Of a DNA stretch of 64,000 nt, positions 19,283 to 27,812 are shown piece by piece. Below the pieces are notes generated by a model. The model had not been told where the DNA came from and made no database searches. It saw nothing but the letters and a program-made list of their open reading frames with translations. This DNA is from SG-bin9 sp049323835 (GTDB taxonomy: Bacteria > Pseudomonadota > Alphaproteobacteria > Rhizobiales > Xanthobacteraceae): assembly GCA_049323835.1 (NCBI GenBank), contig JBMOOJ010000103.1:11064-75063 (forward strand), written 5' to 3'. Positions within the stretch are counted from its first letter, which is position 1; every line of letters begins with the position of its first letter. The translations under genes and the position numbers were made by a program.

Positions 19283-19681
19283 CTACCCCACGACCTTGAT
19301 GTACGTGTCCTTCATCACGATCTTGCCGTTCCTGAACGTGTAGAGATCGCAGCCGAGCCACTCCTGCTTGACGCCGTTGACGGTCGCGCTGCGCAGCCAT
19401 TCGGTGACGGCGCGGTTGCCGACGATGTACTCCGCCGTGTGCGTCCACGTCACGTCCGGGCTCGCCTTGAACAGCGGCTCGAAGTAGGAGCGGATCTCCG
19501 CGTGGCCCGTGTAGCTCTTGCCATGCACGTCCGGACCCTTGGCATTCCGGAACACGCCGTCCGGCGCGAACGAATTGACGATGGCGTCGACATCGCGGCG
19601 CGCGAATGCCGCACCGACGTCCTTCAGTTGCTCCATCGTCACATCCGGCGCCGGATTGATCGCACGCGCTGCATTGCTCAT
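19283..19681 (-). CDS. Nuclear transport factor 2 (SnoaL-like) family protein
   Basis: The 132-residue protein is a single NTF2-like/SnoaL domain. It begins with a helix (MEQLKDVGAAFARRDVDAIV), the FAPDGVFRN strand, GHAEIRSYFEPLFK, and ends in beta strands (GCDLYTFRNGKIVMKDTYIKV). Members of this fold include isomerases, cyclases and uncharacterised proteins; no catalytic assignment is possible here. ATG 19681 was chosen because GGGAGG lies upstream and the family domain begins after it; the frame is open 100 nt further up. It is convergent with the SOD gene and divergent from katG. Confidence 0.82.
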   Translation of the reverse strand: MSNAARAINPAPDVTMEQLKDVGAAFARRDVDAIVNSFAPDGVFRNAKGPDVHGKSYTGHAEIRSYFEPLFKASPDVTWTHTAEYIVGNRAVTEWLRSATVNGVKQEWLGCDLYTFRNGKIVMKDTYIKVVG

Positions 19682-19932
19682 TGGAACCTCCCTTTTTCTT
19701 TGAAGCTCGTCTTCGAAGCTCTTTCGAAGCGCGGACCGATCGACGTTGCAGGATCGATATTCGATCCGCGGCCTCAGACGCATCAGGCTATCGCCCGGAC
19801 ACGCCGGCAGCCATCGAAAATCATTCCGACACGAAACCGTGTTTGAAGCAGGCTATCGGAGGCGACGAACGCGCGATCATTTTCATTCAGGAAAACTTAT
19901 CGACTCCATCAGGCAATACGACTGGACCTAAT

Positions 19933-19949
19933 ATTGGATTTCTTCCAAT
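19933..19949. promoter_or_regulatory. Inverted repeat in the katG upstream region
   Basis: ATTGGA and TCCAAT flank TTTCT about 170 nt before katG. It could be an operator. The remaining ~440-nt divergent region between the NTF2-like gene and katG holds no convincing gene; it is visibly more AT-rich than its neighbours. Confidence 0.3.
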
Positions 19950-20121
19950 CTGCCGGTTCGCGGTCGCTGCATGGCATCGGTCAAATCGCTGACAGGTCAG
20001 GGATTTTGACCTTCCGCCCACCCATGATTCCGGCATGAGAAGCCACAAACCCGACCGCACAGAGCCCTGACCAGCGGCTCCCGGATTTCGAGACGAACAA
20101 CACGAGCAGAACGGAGACACC

Positions 20122-22302
20122 ATGGACGCAAAAACGGACGACAAGGGCAAATGCCCGTTCACAGGCGGCAAGCGCGGACACGCCAATCGCGACTGGTGGC
20201 CGGATGCGCTGAGCATCGAGATGCTCCATCGCAATTCCAATCTGTCCGACCCGATGGGCAAGGCGTTCGACTACGCCAAGGAGTTCAAGACGCTCGACCT
20301 CAAGGCCGTGATCAAGGACCTGCACGCGCTGATGAAGGACTCGCAGGAGTGGTGGCCGGCCGACTTCGGTCACTACGGCGGGCTGATGATCCGCATGGCC
20401 TGGCACTCGGCGGGCACCTACCGCATCACCGACGGCCGCGGCGGCGCCGGCGCCGGGCAGCAGCGCTTCGCGCCGCTGAACTCGTGGCCCGATAACGCCA
20501 ACCTCGACAAGGCGCGCCGTCTGCTGTGGCCGATCAAGCAGAAGTACGGCCGCAAGCTGTCGTGGGCCGACCTGATGATTCTCGCCGGCAACGTCGCGCT
20601 CGAATCGATGGGCTTCAAGACATTCGGCTTCGCCGGCGGCCGCGCCGACGTGTGGGAGCCGGAGGAACTCTATTGGGGTCCGGAAGGCACGTGGCTCGGC
20701 GACGAGCGCTACAGCGGTGAGCGTCAGCTCGCGGAGCCGCTCGGCGCCGTGCAGATGGGCCTCATCTACGTCAACCCCGAAGGCCCGAACGGCAATCCGG
20801 ACCCGGTCGCCGCAGCCAGGGATATCCGCGAGACGTTTTTCCGCATGGCGATGAACGACGAGGAAACCGTGGCGCTGATCGCCGGCGGCCACTCGTTCGG
20901 CAAGGCGCACGGCGCGGGCGATCCGTCGCTCGTCGGCGCCGATCCGGAAAGCGGCGCGCTGGAGGACCAGGGCCTCGGCTGGAAGAGCAAGCACGGCACC
21001 GGCATCGGTGCGGACGCGATCACCGGCGGCCCGGAAGTGACCTGGGTGCAGACGCCGACCAGGTGGAGCAACCACTTCTTCAAGAACCTGTTCGAGAACG
21101 AATGGGAGCTGACGAAGAGCCCGGCCGGCGCCAAGCAGTGGGTCGCGAAGAATGCGGAAGCGACGATCCCTGACGCCTTCGACCCGTCGAAGAAGCATCG
21201 CCCGATGATGCTGACGACCGACCTGTCGTTGCGCTTCGATCCGGCCTACGAGAAAATCTCGCGCCGCTTCTACGAGAACCCGGATCAGTTCGCCGACGCC
21301 TTCGCGCGGGCGTGGTTCAAGCTCACTCACCGCGACATGGGGCCCCGCGCGCGCTACCTTGGCCCGCTGGTGCCGAAGGAAGTGCTGATCTGGCAGGACC
21401 CGATCCCGGCCGCCGACGGCAAACCGATCACCGACAAGGATGTCACGGCGTTGAAGACGAAGCTGCTCGCCGCTCTGTCGGTGCCGCAGCTGATCTCGAC
21501 CGCCTGGGCCTCGGCCTCGACGTTCCGCGGCTCGGACAAGCGCGGCGGCGCCAACGGCGCCCGCATCCGTCTCGCTCCGCAGAAGGACTGGGAGGTGAAC
21601 AATCCGGCCGAGCTCGCGAAGGTGCTGAAGAAGCTCACCGCGATCCAGGCGGACTTCAACAAGACCGGCAAGGGCAAGAAGGTCTCGATCGCCGATCTGA
21701 TCGTGCTCGGCGGCAATGCCGCGGTCGAAAAGGCCGCGAAGGCGGCCGGCATCGACGTGAAGGTGCCGTTCCGGGCAGGCCGCACGGATGCGACGCAGGA
21801 CCAGACCGACGTCGAATCCTTCGCTCCGCTCGAGCCGCGCGCCGACGGCTTCCGCAACTACAAGAACAGCAAGAAGCTGCAGTTCATGGCGGACGAAGAA
21901 GCGCTGATCGATCGCGCGCAGCTGCTGACGCTGACCGGTCCGGAACTGACGGTTCTTATCGGCGGACTGCGCGTGCTCGGCGCGAACGCCGGGGGTTCCA
22001 AGCACGGCGTCTTCACCCGGAAGACCGGCACGCTGTCGAATGACTTCTTCGTCAACCTGCTCGACATGCGCACCCAGTGGCAGCCGCCGAACGCGGACGG
22101 CATCTATGAGGGCCGCGATCGCAAGACCAATGCGGTGAAATGGACCGCGACGCGCTGCGACCTGATCTTCGGATCGCACGCCCAGCTTCGCGCATTCGCC
22201 GAGGTCTATGCCAGCGCGGACGCGAAGGAGAAGTTCGTCAAGGACTTCGTCGCCGCCTGGACCAAGGTGATGGAGCTCGACCGCTTCGATCTCAAGAAGT
22301 AA
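20122..22302 (+). CDS. katG: Catalase-peroxidase KatG
   Basis: The 726-residue bifunctional heme enzyme contains two peroxidase domains. The distal active-site segment RMAWHSAGTYR (R91, W94, H95) and the MGLIYVNPEGPNG segment holding the Tyr of the Met-Tyr-Trp adduct are present. The GGHSFGKAHGAG region holds the proximal His. Length is normal for the family. KatG removes H2O2 by catalase and peroxidase chemistry in the cytosol. GGAGAC lies 6 nt before ATG 20122. No oxyR is adjacent; the gene is monocistronic, ending in a strong terminator. Confidence 0.97.
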   Translation: MDAKTDDKGKCPFTGGKRGHANRDWWPDALSIEMLHRNSNLSDPMGKAFDYAKEFKTLDLKAVIKDLHALMKDSQEWWPADFGHYGGLMIRMAWHSAGTYRITDGRGGAGAGQQRFAPLNSWPDNANLDKARRLLWPIKQKYGRKLSWADLMILAGNVALESMGFKTFGFAGGRADVWEPEELYWGPEGTWLGDERYSGERQLAEPLGAVQMGLIYVNPEGPNGNPDPVAAARDIRETFFRMAMNDEETVALIAGGHSFGKAHGAGDPSLVGADPESGALEDQGLGWKSKHGTGIGADAITGGPEVTWVQTPTRWSNHFFKNLFENEWELTKSPAGAKQWVAKNAEATIPDAFDPSKKHRPMMLTTDLSLRFDPAYEKISRRFYENPDQFADAFARAWFKLTHRDMGPRARYLGPLVPKEVLIWQDPIPAADGKPITDKDVTALKTKLLAALSVPQLISTAWASASTFRGSDKRGGANGARIRLAPQKDWEVNNPAELAKVLKKLTAIQADFNKTGKGKKVSIADLIVLGGNAAVEKAAKAAGIDVKVPFRAGRTDATQDQTDVESFAPLEPRADGFRNYKNSKKLQFMADEEALIDRAQLLTLTGPELTVLIGGLRVLGANAGGSKHGVFTRKTGTLSNDFFVNLLDMRTQWQPPNADGIYEGRDRKTNAVKWTATRCDLIFGSHAQLRAFAEVYASADAKEKFVKDFVAAWTKVMELDRFDLKK

Positions 22303-22319
22303 CGGCAAGCCGCAACATC

Positions 22320-22350
22320 AAAGCCCCCGCGAGCTTCGCGGGGGCTTTTT
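22320..22350 (+). terminator. Intrinsic terminator of katG
   Basis: AAAGCCCCCGCGA and TCGCGGGGGCTTTTT form a long GC stem with a T-run, 17 nt after the katG stop. Confidence 0.92.
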
Positions 22351-22463
22351 CATGGCCCTGTCACTTTCTGGTCTGCGCGTGCCTTATGCAGTCGGCACTT
22401 GACCGCGCAGCGCATCGCTCCGAAAACGCTTGCGCGCAACACGCAACAGGCCGGGACAGAACC

Positions 22464-23051
22464 ATGCAGATCTTTTATTCGCCGAAGTCACGTTCATTCG
22501 CCGCCCTGTGGGCGATGGAGGAAACCGGCGAGCCCTATGAGAAGGTGCTCACCGACATCAACACCGGCGATCAGAAGAAGCCGGAGTATCTCGCAGTCAA
22601 TCCGATGGGCAAGGTGCCGGGCCTGAAGGATGGCGATGCGATGATGGGCGAGTCGGCGGCGATCTGCGCTTACATCGCCGACCGCTACCCGAACGCCAGG
22701 CTCGCACCGCCGATCGGCGACCCGCGCCGCGCACGCTATCTGCAATGGCTGTTCTTCAACGGCAACATCGAGGCCGCGATCACGCAGGTCTTCACCAAAA
22801 TCCAGATGCCGCCGCGCACGGCCGGCTGGGGCGACGCGACGCAGGTGTTCGACGTTCTCGACGCGGCGCTGGCGAAAGGCCCGTGGATTCTCGGGGAACA
22901 GTTCACCGCCGCCGACATCGTCATCGGCGCCGGCGTGCACTTCGCGGTGCGCGCCTTCAAGATGGTGCCGGCGCGGCCGGCGTTCGATCGCTACCTCGAC
23001 CTCTGCGAGGCGCGGCCGGCGTATCAGCGTGCCGAGAAGCTGATGGCGTGA
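22464..23051 (+). CDS. Glutathione S-transferase family protein
   Basis: The 195-residue protein has a thioredoxin-like N-terminal domain (about 1-78) with FYSPKSRSFAALWAMEE, NPMGKVPGL (the cis-Pro motif) and GESAAICAYIADRYP. An all-helical C-terminal domain ends with the conserved FTAADIVIGAG N-capping region. GSTs conjugate or reduce substrates with glutathione; the substrate is unknown. Placement after katG fits a stress-defence context but a terminator separates them. ATG 22464 was chosen at the start of the conserved domain; no clear Shine-Dalgarno is seen. Confidence 0.9.
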   Translation: MQIFYSPKSRSFAALWAMEETGEPYEKVLTDINTGDQKKPEYLAVNPMGKVPGLKDGDAMMGESAAICAYIADRYPNARLAPPIGDPRRARYLQWLFFNGNIEAAITQVFTKIQMPPRTAGWGDATQVFDVLDAALAKGPWILGEQFTAADIVIGAGVHFAVRAFKMVPARPAFDRYLDLCEARPAYQRAEKLMA

Positions 23052-23132
23052 TCGCCGCCTTTGAGAAAGGCGCAAGACCTTCCTCTTCCATTGCGGGAGG
23101 GGGAGGTTCGCGCAGGATCGCTACGCTGCCGC

Positions 23133-23951
23133 CTACTCGGCCGCATCCTTGCCCGCATCCGCCTTCAGCGCGTCCGGATGCGGCATCGAGATCACGTTGT
23201 ATCCCGAATCCACGTAGTGGATTTCGCCGGTGACGCCGCCCGAGAGATCGGAGAGGAAATACAGCGCCGAGCCGCCGAGTTCATCGAGCGTGACGCCGCG
23301 GCCGAGCGGCGAGTGCTTCTGCTGGAATGCGAACATTGCGCGCGCATCGCCGATGCCCGAACCTGCAAGCGTGCGCACCGGACCGGCCGAGATCGCATTG
23401 ACGCGAATGCCCTGCCGGCCGTAGTCGGCGGCGAGATAGCGCGTCGACGCTTCGAGCGCAGCCTTCGCAACGCCCATGACGTTGTAGTTCGGCATCACGC
23501 GCATCGAGCCGCCGAAGGTCAGCGTGATGATCGATCCGCCGTTCGGCATCAGCTCGGCCGCGCGCTTCGTTACTTCGGTGAACGAGAAGCACGAGATCAC
23601 CATGGTCCGCGAGAAGTTCGCGCGCGTGGTGTCGGCGTAACGGCCCTTGAGTTCGTTCTTGTCGGAAAAGCCGATGGCGTGCACGAGAAAATCGATCGTG
23701 CCCCACTTCGCTTTCAATGCCGCGAAGGTCGCATCGACGGACGCGATATCTTCCACATCGCACGGCAGCACCATGTCCGACTTGAGGCTTTCCGCGAGCG
23801 GCTTCACCCGCTTGCCGAGCGCATCGCCCTGATAGGTGAACGCGAGCTCGGCGCCGTGGGCGTGCAGCGTCTTGGCGATTCCCCACGCGATCGAGTGATC
23901 GTTGGCAACGCCCATGATCAGCCCGCGCTTGCCTTGCATCAGTTGGGTCAT
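23133..23951 (-). CDS. fabI: Enoyl-ACP reductase (NADH) FabI
   Basis: The 272-residue short-chain dehydrogenase family enzyme has the FabI features: the GVANDHSIAWGIA nucleotide-binding loop and the catalytic pair Y156 and K163 (YNVMGVAK), matching E. coli FabI numbering, plus the ISAGPVRTLAGSGI substrate loop. FabI reduces trans-2-enoyl-ACP in the last step of each type II fatty acid elongation cycle. It follows fabA and fabB on the same strand but is separated from fabB by a 142-bp palindromic repeat, so it may be transcribed separately or at lower level. Confidence 0.96.
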   Translation of the reverse strand: MTQLMQGKRGLIMGVANDHSIAWGIAKTLHAHGAELAFTYQGDALGKRVKPLAESLKSDMVLPCDVEDIASVDATFAALKAKWGTIDFLVHAIGFSDKNELKGRYADTTRANFSRTMVISCFSFTEVTKRAAELMPNGGSIITLTFGGSMRVMPNYNVMGVAKAALEASTRYLAADYGRQGIRVNAISAGPVRTLAGSGIGDARAMFAFQQKHSPLGRGVTLDELGGSALYFLSDLSGGVTGEIHYVDSGYNVISMPHPDALKADAGKDAAE

Positions 23952-23978
23952 CGACTCGTCATCCTACAGTGGCGAAAA

Positions 23979-24120
23979 CTCCCTCTCCCCGCCTGCGGGG
24001 AGAGGGTTGAGGTGAGGGGCAATCTGTTCGGAAAGAGCGAGAAAAGCAACGCCCCTCACCCGCCGCGCCTTCGCTCTGCGAGCTTCGGCGGGCGACCTCT
24101 CCCCGTGTACGGGGAGAGGT
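23979..24120. repeat. Palindromic interspersed repeat, family C, copy 1
   Basis: Two hairpins flank the element: CCTCTCCCCGC-CTG-CGGGGAGAGG at 23982-24006, and ACCTCTCCCCGT-GTACGGGGAGAGGT at 24095-24120. GAGGGGC/GCCCCTC pairs lie between them. Other copies are at 29824-29968 and 33004-33118. Confidence 0.7.
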
Positions 24121-24127
24121 GAAAGGA

Positions 24128-25351
24128 TCACGCATCCAGCCGGCGGAACACCAGCGTCGCGTTGGTGCCGCCGAAGCCGAACGAGTTCGACAGCACGGTG
24201 CCGACCTTGGCGTTGTCGATGCGCTTGCGCACGATCGGCATGTCCGCGAACACCGGATCGAGCTCCTGAATGTTCGCGCTCTCGCAGATGAATCCGTTCT
24301 TCATCATCAAGAGCGAGTAGATCGCTTCCTGCACGCCCGTAGCACCAAGAGAGTGGCCGGTCAGCGCCTTCGTCGCTGAAATCGGCGGGCACTTGTCGCC
24401 GGTGCCGAATACGTTGCGAATCGCCTGGATTTCCGGCGGATCGCCGGCCGGCGTCGAGGTCGCGTGCGGATTGATGTAATCGACCGGCCCCTGCACGGTC
24501 GACATCGCCATCTTCATGCAGCGCTCGGCGCCCTCGCCCGACGGCGCCACCATGTCGTAGCCGTCCGACGTTGCGCCGTAGCCGATGATCTCGCCGTAAA
24601 TCTTCGCGCCGCGCGCCTTCGCATGCTCGAGTTCCTCGAGCACCAGCACGCCCGCACCGCCGGCGATGACGAAGCCGTCGCGGTTGACGTCATACGGCCG
24701 CGACGCGGTCGCCGGCGTGTCGTTGTATTTCGACGACATCGCGCCCATCGCGTCAAACAGAACCGACATGGTCCAGTCGAGGTCTTCGCAGCCGCCCGCG
24801 AAAATCACATCCTGCTTGCCGACCTGGATCGTCTCGTAGGCATTGCCGATGCAATGGTTCGAGGTCGCGCACGCCGACGAGATCGAATAGTTCACGCCCT
24901 TGATCTTGAACCAGGTCGCGAGCGTAGCCGATGCGGTCGACGACATCGCCTTCGGCACCGCGAACGGACCGACGCGCTTCGGGCCCTTGGTCAGCGTGGT
25001 GTTGGCTGCTTCGACAATCGTGCGCGCGGACGGACCACCCGAGCCCATGATGATGCCGGTGCGCTCGTTCGAAACGTCGGTGGGCTCGAGGCCGGAATCG
25101 AGAATCGCCTGTTCCATCGCGACGTGATTCCACGCGGCGCCCTCGCCGAGAAAGCGCATCGCACGGCGATCGACGATTCCGCTCGGATCGAGGGTCGGCT
25201 CGCCGAACACCTGGCAGCGGAAGCCGAGCTTGGCGTATTCCTCGGAGCGGCTGATGCCCGACTTGGCTTCGTACAGGCTGGCCAACACTTCCTGCGTGTT
25301 GTTGCCGATGGATGAGACGATGCCCATCCCCGTCACGACGACCCGCTTCAT
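24128..25351 (-). CDS. fabB: 3-oxoacyl-ACP synthase I FabB
   Basis: The 407-residue condensing enzyme has the KAS I Cys-His-His triad: nucleophile C161 in SISSACATSNHCIG, one His in NPHATSTPAGD and another in GHSLGATG. Length and the adjacent fabA support FabB, not FabF. FabB elongates unsaturated intermediates produced by FabA in type II fatty acid synthesis. It lies 90 nt downstream of fabA on the same strand, so fabA-fabB form an operon. Confidence 0.96.
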   Translation of the reverse strand: MKRVVVTGMGIVSSIGNNTQEVLASLYEAKSGISRSEEYAKLGFRCQVFGEPTLDPSGIVDRRAMRFLGEGAAWNHVAMEQAILDSGLEPTDVSNERTGIIMGSGGPSARTIVEAANTTLTKGPKRVGPFAVPKAMSSTASATLATWFKIKGVNYSISSACATSNHCIGNAYETIQVGKQDVIFAGGCEDLDWTMSVLFDAMGAMSSKYNDTPATASRPYDVNRDGFVIAGGAGVLVLEELEHAKARGAKIYGEIIGYGATSDGYDMVAPSGEGAERCMKMAMSTVQGPVDYINPHATSTPAGDPPEIQAIRNVFGTGDKCPPISATKALTGHSLGATGVQEAIYSLLMMKNGFICESANIQELDPVFADMPIVRKRIDNAKVGTVLSNSFGFGGTNATLVFRRLDA

Positions 25352-25441
25352 CCCCGTCCTCGCTTTTCTTTCGCCCCTCGCCGGCTACCGCCGCTTGCGA
25401 CGGAACCGTTTGGTCTGCCTTGCACTCGTCGTGGAACTATC

Positions 25442-25972
25442 TCACGTTCCGGGCTGTATTGCGGCGTCTTGCCGGAACAGGCCGACCCGGAGGTCCTTGG
25501 CCCGGTAGATAATCTCGCCGTCAGCGGATAGCCACCCGTCTGCAATACCAAGTACGAGCTTCGAGCGCATGACACGCTTCACGTCGATATTGTAGACGAC
25601 CTGCTTGATGCCCGGCAGCACCTGGCCGGAAAATTTCAGTTCGCCGAGGCCGAGCGCGCGGCCGCGCCCCTCGCCGCCGAGCCAGCCGAGGTAGAAGCCA
25701 ACCATCTGCCACATCGCGTCGAGGCCGAGGCAGCCGGGCATCACCGGATCGTTCTTGAAGTGGCAGCCGAAGAACCAGAGATCGTTCTTCACGTCGAGCT
25801 CGGCACGGATCAGGCCCTTGCCGTATTCGCCGCCGTTGTCGTTGATCTCGGTGATGCGATCGAACATCAGCATCGGGGGCAGCGGGAGCTGGGCATTGCC
25901 GGGTCCGAACACTTCACCGCGGCCGCATGCAAGCAGGTCTTCATAGCTATAACTGCCCTGCCGCTGATGCAT
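25442..25972 (-). CDS. fabA: 3-hydroxydecanoyl-ACP dehydratase/isomerase FabA
   Basis: The 176-residue hot-dog fold protein has the active-site His71 (FFGCHFKNDPVMPG) and Asp85 (GLDAMWQM) of FabA. It dehydrates 3-hydroxydecanoyl-ACP and isomerises the product to the cis-3 form, starting anaerobic unsaturated fatty acid synthesis. It is divergent from irr, sharing a 226-nt intergenic region, and is followed by fabB. Confidence 0.96.
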   Translation of the reverse strand: MHQRQGSYSYEDLLACGRGEVFGPGNAQLPLPPMLMFDRITEINDNGGEYGKGLIRAELDVKNDLWFFGCHFKNDPVMPGCLGLDAMWQMVGFYLGWLGGEGRGRALGLGELKFSGQVLPGIKQVVYNIDVKRVMRSKLVLGIADGWLSADGEIIYRAKDLRVGLFRQDAAIQPGT

Positions 25973-26116
25973 ACCTGTTTACCCTCGTTGCAACTCCCCC
26001 CGGAGCTCGTTGGCGCGTCTGTAACATAAGCATCATAAGGGGCAAAGCTGCTGTCCCGGGACCATTCCGCCCAGCGGCATGCGTGCTCCAGCGATACACA
26101 GGTAGTTGCGAAGCAC

Positions 26117-26145
26117 TTGCATCTACTGGGCTTTCTTCTTATAAT
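26117..26145 (+). promoter_or_regulatory. Promoter of irr
   Basis: TTGCAT (26117-26122) and a consensus TATAAT (26140-26145) are separated by exactly 17 nt, about 55 nt upstream of the irr start. This is the best sigma70-like match I saw in the window. Confidence 0.7.
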
Positions 26146-26198
26146 CCGCAGTGAATTGCGTACCAATTGAAGGGCGGGCCTTGAACCCGTGACCGAGA

Positions 26199-26702
26199 AT
26201 GAGTGAATCTGTACCCGGCCATGTGCCGACCCCTGGTGCCGTGAGCGCCGAATCGGACGGGGTGAACCTCGGCCGTCCGCCGCTCCTGACCGGCTGTCCG
26301 TGGCATGACGTCAACGAAATGCTCCAGTCCGTCGGCCTGCGCCCGACCCGCCAGCGCATGGCTCTGGGCTGGCTGCTGTTCGGCAAGGGCGACCGCCACC
26401 TGACGGCGGAAATGCTCTACGAGGAAGCGACCCACGCCAAGGTGCCGGTGTCGCTCGCCACCGTCTACAATACACTGAACCAGCTCACCGAAGCCGGCCT
26501 CCTGCGCCAGGTCAGCGTCGACGGCACCAAGACCTACTTCGACACCAACGTCACCTCGCATCATCACTACTATCTCGAAGGCAGCCACGAGCTCGTCGAC
26601 ATCGACGATCCGCAGCTCGTGCTTCAGAAGATGCCGGAAGTGCCGGAAGGCTACGAGATCAGCCGCATCGACATGGTCGTGCGCCTGCGCAAGAAGCGCT
26701 GA
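26199..26702 (+). CDS. irr: Iron response regulator Irr (Fur family)
   Basis: The 167-residue Fur-family protein has the Irr-specific N-terminal heme regulatory motif GCPWHD (Cys33-Pro34). The winged-helix region (SVGLRPTRQRMAL, SLATVYNTLNQLTEAGLL) and a His-rich TSHHHYYLEG that is the second heme site follow. In Bradyrhizobium and relatives Irr accumulates when iron is low, represses heme synthesis and controls iron-uptake genes; heme triggers its degradation. A strong promoter and terminator frame it as a single gene. It is divergent from fabA, an arrangement I recall from related genomes. Confidence 0.95.
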   Translation: MSESVPGHVPTPGAVSAESDGVNLGRPPLLTGCPWHDVNEMLQSVGLRPTRQRMALGWLLFGKGDRHLTAEMLYEEATHAKVPVSLATVYNTLNQLTEAGLLRQVSVDGTKTYFDTNVTSHHHYYLEGSHELVDIDDPQLVLQKMPEVPEGYEISRIDMVVRLRKKR

Positions 26703-26735
26703 ACGATCTCGCAAACACGGATTTGCAGAAACACG

Positions 26736-26770
26736 AAAGCCGCGGGTGACCGCGGCTTTTTTGTTTTTCC
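26736..26770 (+). terminator. Intrinsic terminator of irr
   Basis: AAAGCCGCGG and CCGCGGCTTT enclose a GTGA loop and are followed by TTTTGTTTTT, 33 nt after the irr stop. Confidence 0.92.
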
Positions 26771-26924
26771 GTCATTCCGGGACGCGCCGCTTGCGCGGGC
26801 CCGGAATCCATACGCCGCAGTAGACATGTGGCGAAGATCGGTTATGGCTCTGCCCGGTTCATCAACGAACACCGGGGTTATGGATTCCGGGCTCGCTTGC
26901 TTCGCTCGCGCCCCGGAATGACGG
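26769..26924. repeat. Palindromic interspersed repeat, family B-like, copy 2
   Basis: Perfect 13-bp ends CCGTCATTCCGGG (26769-26781) and CCCGGAATGACGG (26912-26924) enclose CCGGAATCCAT/ATGGATTCCGG and two further GC hairpins. It fills the gap between irr and the convergent SH3 gene. Confidence 0.68.
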
Positions 26925-26931
26925 TTGAGCA

Positions 26932-27450
26932 TCAATCCAGTTTCTCGTCGGCGTAGACGCCCCACAGCCGCTGCTGCTCGATCCAGCCGTCGAAGCCTGC
27001 GCCGGTGACGCGGCACCAGCCGCTCATGCAGCGTTTGACCTGCGTCACCACGCCCGCCTGCAGACGCGCCGTTACACTCGCCGATGCATCGGCGCGCTCG
27101 TAGATCGAGGCCAGTTCGTCCTTGTGCTTCATCGTCACGACCGCGGTGCGGCGGCCCGACAGCAGCGAGTGATAGACCCAGCCCTCCGCGCCTTCGGAAT
27201 CGCGGATGCGGCGCCAGTTCTCGAACTCGGCGGTAATTTCGACCGGCAACCCGGCGCGCGTGAAAATCCAGCTGACGTCGTTGTCCTTGGTCGGACCGGC
27301 GCGCACGTTCACATGGTCGGACTTGAGGCTGACATAGCGCGGCACCGGCAGGCCGCTGGTCGTGACCGGTGTCTCCTTCGCTGCAAAGCCGATGGTTCCC
27401 GAAGCCGCCCAGATCGCAGCCGCCAACGCAAACGCTACCCGTCCCGTCAT
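26932..27450 (-). CDS. Exported SH3 domain-containing protein
   Basis: The 172-residue protein begins with a signal peptide (MTGRVAFALAAAIWAASG, cleavage near GFAAKE). Two bacterial SH3-like units follow: one at about 40-95 (SLKSDHVNVRAGPTKDND, ENWRRIRDSEGAEGWVYHSLL), and one at about 105-165 (VTARLQAGVVTQVKRC, WCRVTGAGFDGWIEQQRLWG). Such proteins are usually periplasmic and may bind peptidoglycan; the function is not known. ATG 27450 is chosen because it starts the signal peptide. It is divergent from the hydroxyacid dehydrogenase gene. Confidence 0.87.
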   Translation of the reverse strand: MTGRVAFALAAAIWAASGTIGFAAKETPVTTSGLPVPRYVSLKSDHVNVRAGPTKDNDVSWIFTRAGLPVEITAEFENWRRIRDSEGAEGWVYHSLLSGRRTAVVTMKHKDELASIYERADASASVTARLQAGVVTQVKRCMSGWCRVTGAGFDGWIEQQRLWGVYADEKLD

Positions 27451-27812
27451 ACTGTCCTTGCCTCGTCCCTTGCCGAGATCTTCGCGCCCGCGCCTCCTGC
27501 GCGGCCGCACTCCCACTATTGACCCGGACCGGAAATCGGCCCCATCGCCCGGATCAAGTCCCCAAAAGCTCCATGTTGCAGTGCTTTAGTCGCGTTCGGG
27601 TGCGGCCATGGTTCTTGTCTTGGCCCGGCCTTCTGCTATGGAGGACCGAACGCCAAGGACTGGAAAAAGAGCCCGAAAGCCTCTCCCGCCGGACTGGAAA
27701 CCGCAGTGTCGGCGACCCCGGTTAACGAGGATTGAACGGCCTCAGAAAAGCTGTGTCCGCGCGCCCGTTGCGGCCGCTGGACCAGGCTCAGGGAAAGCAC
27801 GACGGGAAACGC
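27451..27812. other. Divergent intergenic region, no gene seen
   Basis: This 362-nt stretch between the SH3 gene and the 2-hydroxyacid dehydrogenase gene should hold promoters for both. I see no clear palindrome, terminator or convincing small gene; the best sigma70-like pair (TTGTCT and TATGGA near 27615-27643) is weak. Confidence 0.4.

Noticed and set aside
19981..22308. 775-codon open frame antisense to katG
   Set aside because: High-GC antisense frame with His/Arg/Val-rich, motif-free translation lying over an unmistakable katG; a codon-bias artefact.
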